Shown here: piece by piece, positions 21,589-31,873 of the stretch
Numbering within the stretch: position 1 is the stretch's first letter
Layout of the letters: the number at the start of each line of letters is the position of its first letter
DNA from: Mesaphorura yosii
Lineage: Eukaryota > Arthropoda > Collembola > Poduromorpha > Tullbergiidae
Length of the DNA: 64,000 nt
Direction: 5' to 3'
NCBI GenBank assembly: GCA_009869945.1
Contig: WIXG01000010.1
Location: forward strand, 124,001-188,000
The notes under the pieces: model-generated
The model's database searches: none
Seen by the model: only the letters and a program-made list of their open reading frames with translations
What the model was told of the DNA's origin: nothing
Position numbers and translations under genes: made by a program

Positions 21589-23126
21589 TCAAATGTCAAA
21601 TTGCGCTAGCTTTTGATTAACAATAAGCAAATCAACTCCATTTGAGATTTCTCGATTTCTCACATCAGCTTCTATTATGCTCACCACCTTTTCAATGGAT
21701 TTTAAGTCGTATTGAATATGGTTTGGACTAAATGCGACGTTTGATGAGAAGTGAGGTTTGGTTGCTGTTATTGTCGTCGGACCCGGCTCAGCTTCGCCGG
21801 AGCTACTGCCACCACAATGACTTTGACTTGACTGATGTGCTGAACGCTTCTTCCAAATGAATAACAGAATGTCCAGAAATTCTTCGTAATTCATTCCGTG
21901 GTTTGCTTTCAGCAGCGACTGGCACAGAGTAGGAAATTCTTCGTCATCCTTTAAATCGCTCAGTTCCATTGCAACATCGTTTAATGCTGCACGTAACGTC
22001 TCCCACACAAAGTGGAGATTGGACCCGTTGAACCAATTGTGATTGATTGAGATTGTGTCCTCCTGCAATAAACACAAACTTGGCTCAAATTAGCACAGAT
22101 TACAACATAGAGCTTAATAATCCAGCACGGGAGGCATACCAAATTCCAGACAACATGAAACCACCCGGAAGGAATAAAGATCACTTGACCCGCTTCTTGA
22201 ATCACGTCAAAGTAATCAAGACCTTCTTCGCCAGGGTTCTCGTAATCGTATTTGTACTGAACTGTTCCTCGTAGGTCGCTCTTTACGTTTCCATCATCTT
22301 TCTTGACGGCAAATTGGCCGATTCTGTCCGGCAAATAAATCCGCCATTTCTTTCTACCGACGACGTTTGCAGACCAACTAAATGAACTGTAGACATCCGA
22401 ATGAAAGCCTGTCCAACTTCCTTTTGGACCAATGTAGCAGAAACGGAAGTCGTCAATGTCCAAAGCGCTGCAGTACTCATTCAGCCAGTCTGATTTGAAA
22501 TACACAGGAACGTCATACGGAAAACCTATCTTGGCATCTGTTGAGGTACATCTCGCAATATGCCAGTCCTACAAAATATTCAAGAGCGTCAAAACCGAAA
22601 GCTCTGGCTTGGACTCTGGCATTTCTTTACCTTCAGATACAAACAGGGCCTTGTCGAATTTTCGCCGGTATGAGCTTCTTTCAAGTACCCGAGATATTCC
22701 TTCATCGTCATTTCCAGTATTTCTGGCTCGTCTCCAGCAGATTTGTGACAATCTGTTACGCATACCTTTTCATCACCTGTGCGTCAGAAAGTTTAGTTCA
22801 TAGTTCATACCTTCCTTTTGATTTAGTACTCGTGTTTTTGTCACGCACGCGCGCCAAGCGCTCAGCCGCGTCTTACCGTAAATTGCACACAGGTGCTGAT
22901 AATTGATTGGCGGAGGTGCCCTGTCAGTGTCGCCTCGCGTCACCCAATTCTTTCGTGATTCCCAGTTGCTGGTGAGTGCATCCGTAAGTAAGCAAGGGCG
23001 ATTCTTAACTAAATATCTTTCGAAGAAATTCGAGTATGACATGGACTCGTCCACAAGAGGAATCTTGCCGGGGCGGCCCTCATCTTCAGTAGCTCCTAGC
23101 TGGAAAGAAACCGAACCAAAGCCCAT
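21589..23126 (-). CDS. JMJD4: JmjC-domain lysyl hydroxylase JMJD4
   Basis: Four exons (22877-23126, 22631-22776, 22140-22568, 21589-22062) join in phase to 432 aa, close to the human protein. JMJD4 is an Fe(II)/2-oxoglutarate oxygenase that hydroxylates a lysine of translation release factor eRF1. The iron-binding facial triad is present: HSD (His188, Asp190, in SWTGFHSDVYSSFSW) and His283 in ISINHNW. GRKKW and the VIFIPSGWFHVVWNL strand are conserved. The N-terminal YSNFFERYLVKNRPCLL and CLYLKDWH match the family. I used the ATG at 23126. The next gene upstream on this strand, TRAPPC5, stops about 245 bp away. Confidence 0.94.
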
Positions 23127-23370
23127 GGTCAAAGAAATCGCAACTCAACACCTCGACTTCATAGCTGAAAATTGAAACTTGCCTGCGGTAACAGCTCCTC
23201 TGCATCCAGAACCAATTCGAGGATTCTATTGTCCTCGGCATTATTTGCATTAGTCATTTTAAATTCAGTCAGTCAAAATTACTTAACTTATAATTTACAA
23301 CTGACTACCAAAGATTCGTTTTAACTATGCATTTCATCACTGGTTTGAATCCGTTGCATTTGAATAGTGT

Positions 23371-23988
23371 TCAGAGTTCCAGTTGCTTATCTCTTGCAAT
23401 TACAGCCTCATCAAACTCAATGATGTAGTAAGTCGTTCCTTTGTGCCAATGTGCATTCACTTTGGCCAGAAATCCCGACGTCTCCAAAATCCCCTCGACT
23501 ATCCCAGCGTTGAACGCAGCGCAATTCAGACTTCCCTTGTCCTTAGGCACAGAAATGAAGCGGTTGACAAGCGGATCTTTCTCAATGATGTAATACTGCC
23601 TCTGGTCGTCGGTGGAATGCTCTAATTTGTCCGCTTCTTTGCCAAACAACGTCTTCCAGACAGTAGATCGGATGAACAACAGAATGTTCAAGAGCTTGAC
23701 CTCTCGCTTGTAGTTCTTCTCACGCAAGACAATGAGATCGATGATTTTAAGCCCGACTTGCTTTCCCAAATCTGCCAACTTGGATTGCAGCTCAGACACG
23801 CTGCTACTTCGGTTCTGGGAGTACTGCACAATTTCGGAAAAGAGAAGAGCGAACGCTGAAAGATGAAGCTCGCCTTTTCCTTTGCTGAGTGATTTGTCCA
23901 AGATGCTAGTTTTGGCTTTAGACGATGTGATTGAGATCGTTGCATCCGGTAATGCGTGGCCGTCCTCTTGGTCAAACAGTTTTTCCAT
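23371..23988 (-). CDS. TRAPPC5: trafficking protein particle complex subunit 5
   Basis: This is a single-exon gene of 205 aa; the human protein has 188 aa. TRAPPC5 (yeast Trs31) is a core subunit of TRAPP, the exchange factor for Rab1/Ypt1 in ER-Golgi traffic. Clear family blocks are ELHLSAFALLFSEIVQYSQN, KLADLGKQVGLKIIDL, LFGKEADKLEHSTDD, YYIIEKDPLVNRFISVPKD, LNCAAFNAGIVEGIL and HWHKGTTYYIIEFDEAVIAR. The ATG at 23988 gives a divergent 40-residue N-terminal tail before the conserved core. The absence of introns is unusual among its neighbours, although the gene is also compact in other animals. Confidence 0.96.
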   Translation of the reverse strand: MEKLFDQEDGHALPDATISITSSKAKTSILDKSLSKGKGELHLSAFALLFSEIVQYSQNRSSSVSELQSKLADLGKQVGLKIIDLIVLREKNYKREVKLLNILLFIRSTVWKTLFGKEADKLEHSTDDQRQYYIIEKDPLVNRFISVPKDKGSLNCAAFNAGIVEGILETSGFLAKVNAHWHKGTTYYIIEFDEAVIARDKQLEL

Positions 23989-24773
23989 CACAAAATGAAA
24001 TTTGCGATAAGCAGCTGAAAATAAGCTCGGTTTTCAGTTTCCAGTTCGAGAGCAAATAATACTTGAAAAGATCTGCTAAAATTGAAAGCGCTGACAATGT
24101 TGTATGCTTGGCCAGCACGTGTTTACTCTCTCCGCAAATGAGAACAAGTCTTTTATGAATCATATGGGCCCATTCGCGTGCAACATCCAATTTCCAAATC
24201 AAAGCATACTAGAGGAAGTGAACTGGTCATCCGTCCACAGGTCATTCTAAATTCTGAACTATCAACAGTGAAAGTGAATTGTGCCAATGTGTTCATTCAT
24301 ACCGCAAAACTTGCTACGCCGAATTGGCCGCTGTGAGCACTTGCTGACGAAGCCCGGCATGAAATGATTGCGTCAGTCAGGATTCGTAATCACTGCAACA
24401 AAACTTAGAAAATTATGATGTCAACACTCAAACGTAGAGATTACGAAGAAAGCTGTCTCAATCTCAATTCAGCACTTTCGTTCTTCAAACGTAGCTGATA
24501 TAGCAAAACCGACCAACAGATTCAACACGCTATCGTACCACGCCGAAATGTTAAAAATTCATTTGGCGTCTATTTTTGCGATGCTGAACCCGGTGAATCA
24601 GTCAGTCAGCCCACGAAGTTAGGTAGGTCAATTGCCGAAACATGGGAATTGAATAGAATTGAGCTTTTGTGATAGTATATCAGGGCATCAGTCAATCAAG
24701 CCAATACCATTTGCTCTAGCTGTCAAACAGGTACTGCAGCCTACAGCGTCTTCTGCGAACCAAATTGCTTGAT
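23989..24773. other. divergent intergenic region between TRAPPC5 and the CNPase-like gene
   Basis: This is probably the promoters and leaders of both genes. A short open frame upstream of TRAPPC5 on the minus strand lacks a family match and probably represents leader sequence. Confidence 0.5.
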
Positions 24774-25963
24774 ATGGCATCAAGAAAGTCCAAAGACAGG
24801 CGTGCGAAGCAGGACAAAACTCACAATTCGACGGATGCCGAAGCTAGTTGGGATCCAGGCGCGGATTCTGGTCTCGACGTCGAGCTGACGGAACTCTTGA
24901 AGGAAATGACTCTGGTTGGGTCCAAAGTTGGAAATGCTGTAAGTAGGCGCCCTTTCGAGGTTGTTCATGCCGTGCCTTCTGCGTCCACTTAAATACAACT
25001 GACCTTTCAGCAAGCAGTTCTCGACGGCAGAGTTCATCACATTCCAAGAAGTGCCCTATATTTCGGTTGGTTCTTTGGAGAAACAGTGTCGTCCGCGTTA
25101 AAGAATTATGCTACTGATTATCTGCATAAGTGCATTTCTGAGAATTCAAATTTTGCAGACTTCGTTGAGTTTACGTGTCAGTTAACCGGTACGTAAAATC
25201 ATATTGTCATTTTGAAGGCAACTATTATATGGTTCACTACAACAATGTCTTGCTCTTGCCAATCTAATACGCAGATATAATGGAATACTTCAGGAAGCCA
25301 AAGAGTTCGTCTAACAACCAGACCTATCACATAACCGCAAAATTCTGTGATCGAAAATCGGATGAAGCTTACGAAGACAAAGCGGCGAATCACATCGGGA
25401 AAGTATTTGACCTTCATATCGTTGGCATCTTTATCACGAAGTCCACAATTGGATATCGCGTGGAGCTACAAGAAGATCAAAGGGAATTATTTGACGAGGA
25501 GCGAAAAAGCCAGAGGCAATCGCCAAGCTCCGATTCATCACCGAAGGCATCGCCACTTCGTGCTGTTCCGGAAAATCCCAAACCCAAGCGTCCTTGTAAA
25601 TCAGTGAATGCCAAGCAGTCTCAAAAAGGTTCAGCACTCGGCCCTCAACATCCGGACTATCCTGGACTGACTTTCGTAGAGCAGCCAATTAATTTACAAC
25701 CAATGGCCACACGAGCGCACATTACTCTGGGCTGCGCGCCGAGGGTGAAAGCCTTCAGAACCGGAGAAGACTTGTTGGATGTGATTGACTTGGAGCGACA
25801 AGCCGCAGCAAAGTCTTCTGATGTGTTTGTCAAGAATTTTGACATAATTGGCATTCATCCGCCAAGTATTTTGAGACAATTTGGTCGCCAGTATGGCGAT
25901 GCATTTGTGATATACTTCAGCCACAAGGTTGTCACTCACGCTGTCTTTATGGCCTATCCGTAG
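24774..25963 (+). CDS. CNPase-like 2H phosphoesterase without a kinase domain
   Basis: Three exons (24774-24938, 25011-25188, 25275-25963) join in phase to 343 aa. The catalytic domain of vertebrate 2',3'-cyclic nucleotide 3'-phosphodiesterase is recognisable. YFGWFF corresponds to CNP YFGWFL; YHITAKFCD is the first His motif (His133); GYRVELQEDQ corresponds to GARVELSEQQ; and RAHITLGCAPRVKAFRTGED is the second His motif (His263). Both HxT/S-type motifs are intact, so activity on 2',3'-cyclic phosphate ends is plausible. The N-terminal P-loop polynucleotide-kinase-like domain of CNP is missing. It is replaced by about 50 Lys/Asp-rich residues. A Ser/Pro/Lys linker (about 195-240) is inserted between the His motifs. 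No C-terminal CaaX lipidation box is present. Confidence 0.85.
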
Positions 25964-26558
25964 CATTAGTTCTAGTTGTATTTGAGCACACACCAACTGG
26001 ATAGGCCCGTTCCTTATTAAGCCTCATTAAATCTTACTTTTTCTACGTTAATTTTATGACCTGAGCATAAAGGATTTTAGGACGATGAGCGATGCAAATA
26101 AAATACACCCACGGAATCGAAATTGCGTTGTTGCGTTTATTGATTGATTAGAGATCATGTTGATAATCGGAATTCAGCTTTAGTTGTCTCACTCACAGCA
26201 TGTCATCAGTCTCATCTCAAAAACCCACAAGTCAAGCATATTTGGTTCCAGATTCAAGCTATGCATATAACATTGATGTGTGTATTCTGACAACAGCAGG
26301 AAATTCAATTCCAGTTGCAACAATAGCAGATCATTTAATGACAACTAGCTTTACTTAAATTGGCAGAACTTCTACGAAGCTTTGCAAGATTTCCGGGTTA
26401 TAAAGTACTTAATTTAGTCAATTTGATCACGATCGTGCGCTACTGAGGCTGACAGTGAAATTTGACCCGAAGCAGATCAGTCAACATGTAATTCGTAAAG
26501 ACCTTCTTATTGACATCGAAGTGATTTTAGTACTGTGCCGAAGATTTACTACACAGAA
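25964..26558. other. intergenic region, CNPase-like gene to GLG1
   Basis: This stretch holds the 3' UTR with its poly(A) signal and then the presumed GLG1 promoter and leader. No other feature is seen. Confidence 0.5.
26097..26102 (+). terminator. poly(A) signal of the CNPase-like gene
   Basis: AATAAA lies 134 bp after the stop in AT-rich sequence. It is the only good signal before the next gene. Confidence 0.6.
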
Positions 26559-29500
26559 ATGCGCCGGTCATTATCGCCGATAAAACTCCTGCACAGCTTG
26601 GGAGCCCAGAAGAACCTGGTCCTGCCCTTTCTCTTAATCATTTCATTTAATACGGTGTCTTCGTTCGCAGTTAATAAATCTAATACTGTTAATGTAATCA
26701 CGAAAAAAGAAGCGTGCAGAGCGGAAATTAGTGGTATATGCGGAGACCGGGTAAATGTCGATGCGATCTCAGATCTTGAGGCGTTTGATTGCCTCCTAAA
26801 CAAAGAGGTAACTGACACGACAAAATACGAATGATTTTTATGAGTAGTCAATGTAATAATGTGCGTACTGGTTATCAGAGAGAGGAGACGGCTAAACTGA
26901 CGGAACATTGTAATCATGCACTTTGGCTCTTCCGGAAAGATTTGATGACCAATGAAGGGTTCCTGAATCAACTTGGGCCAGAATGTGTGGAAGAAATTCA
27001 ACTCTCACCTTGCGCAAAACAGGCGTTCTTACCAGCTAGTCTACATACAAGCATACCTTCGACCTTTCTAGTGGGATGCGTGATTGATAATAAAAACCAG
27101 CTTAGAGCGTAAGTTCTCGACAGGTGATCTGGTGTCAGTCGTAGTAGGCTGCTTTAAAGTTCAAACGCATCTTCAACATTCTATTTTGCAGGGACATGTG
27201 CCGCCAAACTGTTTCACTGGTGGAAAGGGTCATGTTCAGTGATTATGAGCTGATTGAGAGGTTTGCAAGCAAATGCGAAAAGGATATCGAAGCATTTAAG
27301 TGTGGACGAAATGATCTGTCCCGACAAAAGACGCAGGGCACACAGGTATGAAACCGATCTCTTGACCGCTGACCATGCACACGATGACCAACCAAGAAAC
27401 ACACCCTATTTGTGTTGTTTCAGTTTCTACCGAACTCCCAAGGATTTACAATCGAATGCTTGTCCAAAGAAATTGCTAAACTGCAGTCTGACTGTGCTGT
27501 GGAAATTCTTAGAGTAGCCGAATTGCAAGCTGACGACTATCACTTGGATCGGGCTTTATACTTTGCGTGTAGGGATGATCGTGAAAGGTGACACTCAATA
27601 GAAAGCATGCAATAGCGATGTTCATTGTTTTAAAGTGAAAATATGACTTGGTGGTACAGATTTTGCCCATCAGTAAGTTCGGGAAATGGAAAAGTGTACA
27701 AATGTCTGGTAAAGAACAAGTTGGAAGAAACAATGAGCAATGGATGCCGGGATCAGCTATATCGGCGCCAAAAACTTGGATGGCATGATTACAAGTACCT
27801 GAACATTAAAATCCGCTTAGTTTTGCCTTTGCGGTGGTGCTGTAACCTCTCTATTGTTCGTTTGAAGGGCTAGTGGCATAATCTTCTCGTGCAAGTCCGA
27901 AATTAAGAAGAACACGTAAGCACTTCGAACTTTAGTAAACGAGTCTTAAGGGGCCTTAGCCTGTCATTTATTCACGAATCGCGGGATCAATTTGTTGACA
28001 TATAATACTCGTGCTGTAGTTGCCGCAAGGGCGCCAGTGAATCGGACAAGCATATTAGACTTTCTCAAATCTTGCTTTGCTTGGAAAATGCTGCGCATAT
28101 GGGTCAACACATCGACGCGGAGTGTTTGGAGGAAATGAAACAACACCGTCGGGAACTGATGGAAGACCATCGAGTAACTCCTGAGCTGCTAGTTGACTGC
28201 GGTCAGGACATTATAAGTTTCTGCAAGAAGGGAAAGGGTATCAATGCAAGAACGATTCACTGCCTCATGGACCACGCACTCATGAGACAAGAAGATCAAC
28301 GTATTTCCACAGGCTGTAGAGTCAGAGTAAGTGCGAGTTTGCGTGGCATGTGCCGGTGAGAACGACTTCATCATCTAATGATACTTGTGTTTACTAGTTG
28401 GAAGACTTGGTCAAAATGGCCGACGTAACGGAGGATTGGAGAGTGGATCCTGTTCTGAAAGAATACTGTCAGCCCGTAGTTGCCAAATCTAGCTGCCACG
28501 ACTTACCCGCCAACCGAATCATGGATTGTTTAATGCACCTGCTCTCTGACTCAGTATCCGGACCCGATGCGCATGCTATGACCGAAGAATGTGAAATCGC
28601 CCTGTTTCAAATTCAGTACTTTGTGTCCAGAAGTTTTCCGATGGATTCGTTGCTTTTCACCGCCTGTCGCTCCGACGCTGAGCACATCTGCCATGTGTCA
28701 GGAAATTGGTCCGACACGAGTGTGGTGCAACCGAATCCAGGGCCTCTAGTTCTCTCTTGTCTTTACCGAAACATTGCTGGTGAAGACGACGAAATAAATA
28801 ATCCGCAGGGATTCAAGGTAATGAATGTGGATGAGGCAATGATCCATACGTCGAAGGGTCGTTATAGTATGCATCAATGATCGAACTGCGGACTTAACAG
28901 GTCAGCGGATCGTGCGCAGCGCAGGTGAAAGAAGCCATGAGACAAAGGGCACTTTCAGTGAGGCTGATGCCTGAGATCGAGGAGCCATGTCTCGTGGATT
29001 TGGCGGAGAAATGCAGTGAATCGACTAAAAATGATGAAGAATTGGCTTGTTTGCAAAAAAATTTGGAGGAAGGGCTTGATGAAGATTGTAAGAAAGCGGT
29101 TATTACATTTACGAAGGTAAGAGGAATCCCTGTCATTGAATCGCATGTTTGACTTTTGAATTTTCCTTAATGTCGCTTTGAATCCTGACAGCTTGAAATC
29201 AAGAATCCGACAATCGACCCATATTTGTCCAAATATTGCCACGAAGCAATCGAAACAAAATGTCAGTCGCATGTGATCCCTAAACAACTTTCTAGCAGCG
29301 CTGAGGACGACGATGACAATCTTCTTGAATGCCTTGTCAAGACGAAACCCGAAATCAAGAGCAAGCTTTGCCGAAATACTTTAGATCACTACCAGTTGTT
29401 ACAGCTGAAGAACATTGAATTCACTCCAAAGTTCAAGACACTTTGTCATTCTGATGTTATCAGGCATTGCAATGATTGGCACGGCCAAGCGAAAACCAGT

Positions 29501-31183
29501 ACAAGGGTAAGGATTGAGAGCAACTTGTACGCGGTAAAATTTTCGTTGAGTCATATAGGCTATTTGATTCATCAGCTTGTGTCTTGCCTGAGCCACATAA
29601 TCTGGAATGATACAATCAACGACAGCACACCACGGATTTCAAAAGGCTGCCGAAAACAAGTGAAGTACTTAATATTGAGTAAAATACAAATTGAAAGTAA
29701 AATGGAGCAGGGAACCATCTACAACTTGTGCGAGTGAGTAGCAATAACTAATTGAGTGTCCAATATTCGTGACTTAACCACGTTCTCGTTTTTATTACAG
29801 AAATTTCGTCAAATCTTTATGCCCTGACATTGTTCCTGGAGGTGGCAGAGTTTTTGAGTGTCTTCGATCCCATAGAGAACAGATCACTGACCAGAAATGC
29901 TACAATGCGTTGTTCAAACTGGAGCAACAAGTTGATAACGATAACTCACTTGACGTCCATTTAATTAATGAGTGCGAGCCTGAGATTAAGCTATTCTGTG
30001 CTGGGAGGGTATATCAGAAAGATTATAATCCGGGCCTCCAGACACAAAATCTCATTCAGTGTCTGAAACTTAGCCGAGAAAAAGAGGTAATTTCGGAAAG
30101 CTTACTCTGAAATTCTTGCGAAGCTGAAGACAAGACAGCGCTTATCGTATCATGATATTTAGGGATTTACTGAGCGTTGTGGGAAGGTCCTGCAAGCAAG
30201 ATTGCTAGAACAAAATACGGACGCAAGACTTAATCCATCTTTACGGAAGGCCTGCTCACTTGACATTCCCAAATTCTGCAAGAGGGTTAAGCCTGGGAAT
30301 GCCCAAATTATTGGATGTCTCAAGAATGGTAAGCATATAAAAGAAGTTTATTTGGAATGATCAATTTGAGGCCAATAAAAACATTTTTTTAAAGTTTTTG
30401 TGCGAGATCCCGTCCATCTCACAAAGTCTTGTACCGCTTTCTTGGAAGAAATGCTTCAAGGAGCTGCCGAAAACGACATAAGATTAGATTATACGCTATT
30501 CAAATCCTGTGAAAATGTGGTAAGTCTCTACTCAAATAGTTTTTTGTATTTGTTCCGAGCTACAGCAATAAAATACAAACACTCGTTATTAGATCAAACA
30601 ATCCTGCTCATCAGATGGGATGGAGCAAAGTGGCAAAGTAGAGGAATGTCTGATAAGCCTATTCCAAAATCGGTCTCTTACTGGAACGTGCCATGATCAA
30701 GTTCAGCTTTTAATACAAGCAACTCAAGTTGACATACACGTCGACCCAGCTTTAAATCGGGCATGTGCAATCGACTTATTAAAACTATGCGATGGAGTGC
30801 CGCCAGGGGAAGGCAGACGTAAGTTTTCGTTGAGAACACAAGTTGAAAGAATGTACTATTCCTTGAAACTTACAAATTGCATTTTGCTACCAAAAGTGAT
30901 GGCCTGCCTCCTAAACGAACTCGACCGTGAAAAGGCAGGCGGCACACAGCGACTTCATCCAAATTGTGGAAGATTACTATCCGACCGTTACGAACTCTTC
31001 CAGCTAGCAGGAAGCCCATTAAAAATGGAGTCGTTGGAAGACCTGTACGTGACAGTGTCGGAATCACAGCATAAAAACTACTTCTTAATAGTCGGGGTCT
31101 CAATTGTCGGCATCATATTTATATTTGGGCTGTTTTGCGGGCGAGCGACGAGAAGAAGCAAAACCGTCTCAAAAAACAAGTGA
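26559..31183 (+). CDS. GLG1: Golgi apparatus protein 1 (MG160/ESL-1/CFR1)
   Basis: Some fifteen exons encode a protein of roughly 1,150 aa, the usual GLG1 size. GLG1 is a type I Golgi membrane sialoglycoprotein that binds FGFs, E-selectin and TGF-beta precursors. The start MRRSLSPIKLLHS precedes a hydrophobic signal core (LVLPFLLIISFNTVSSFAV). The lumenal part is built of the about 60-residue GLG1 Cys repeats with spaced pairs such as CRAEISGIC, CEKDIEAFKC, CGQDIISFC, CRSDAEHIC, CEPEIKLFC and CAIDLLKLC. The C-terminus has one transmembrane helix (FLIVGVSIVGIIFIFGLFCG) and a short basic tail (RATRRSKTVSKNK). The ATG at 26559 is the first in frame before the signal peptide. The last intron (30819-30896, 78 nt) is stop-free and a multiple of three. 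Confidence 0.93.
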
Positions 31184-31873
31184 TACAACATGGACTAATT
31201 ATTTAAGTACTCGCAATTCTTAATTTTTAGTTTAACGTATTTGAGTCAAAACCTCCGCTGGGCATTCTTTTGAATTCCTTGAAATAGTCTCAAATAGTAG
31301 TGAAGTTGATACCCAGATTCCAGACCAACTAACAGTCTCAACCTTAGACTACGTATAAATTCTCGTTACCACGAAACTTAAATTGTAACTTAAATTGTAA
31401 TATGTAATGTAGCGTTAATTATTCTTAGTGTAATGTAGTCTTGTAGATCTTGAACTCTGGCCAAACTTGAAACTTGATTCTCTCCGATGAGTACATATAA
31501 TTTAAGCTTAATCACCGCGACCAATTTTATGGTAGTATTGTCAAGTCAGCTTGAGATTATGTTTCGTTTTAGTCACAAAGATTTAATGAATCCCTTCCAG
31601 ATCTTGTACTTTCATGGACGCTTTTCTACACAGTTAGCGTTTGCAATCTTAAAGGCGTACTGTTTCTAAATCGTTTCGTCGGCGCTCAGGAAAGCGGAGG
31701 GGAATAAAAGTGTATTTGAAATTCTATTTTTCTGAAACGTCTGGGTTTATTTAAATAGAAATGGTATTAACATTAGTGTTCCATACAAACTACATTTACT
31801 AAAGAGGCAATACGAAAAAATTTAAATGCAGGGGATCCACACTCGGACTATGGACTAGAACTGTCCCGCTGGC
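31184..31873. other. tail-to-tail region between GLG1 and LRPPRC
   Basis: AATAAA on the plus strand at 31703-31708 suits GLG1. AATAAA on the minus strand at 31746-31751 suits LRPPRC. With usual cleavage 10-30 nt beyond each signal, the two transcripts end within a few tens of bases of each other. No coding feature lies between. Confidence 0.65.

Noticed and set aside
23126-23258. A GC-AG intron joining an upstream ATG (23258) to JMJD4
   Set aside because: The upstream frame leaves a phase that runs into a stop after joining. The in-frame ATG at 23126 gives a full-length protein without it.
26549-27001. A 150-residue minus-strand frame
   Set aside because: It is the complement of the first two GLG1 exons and the intron between them.
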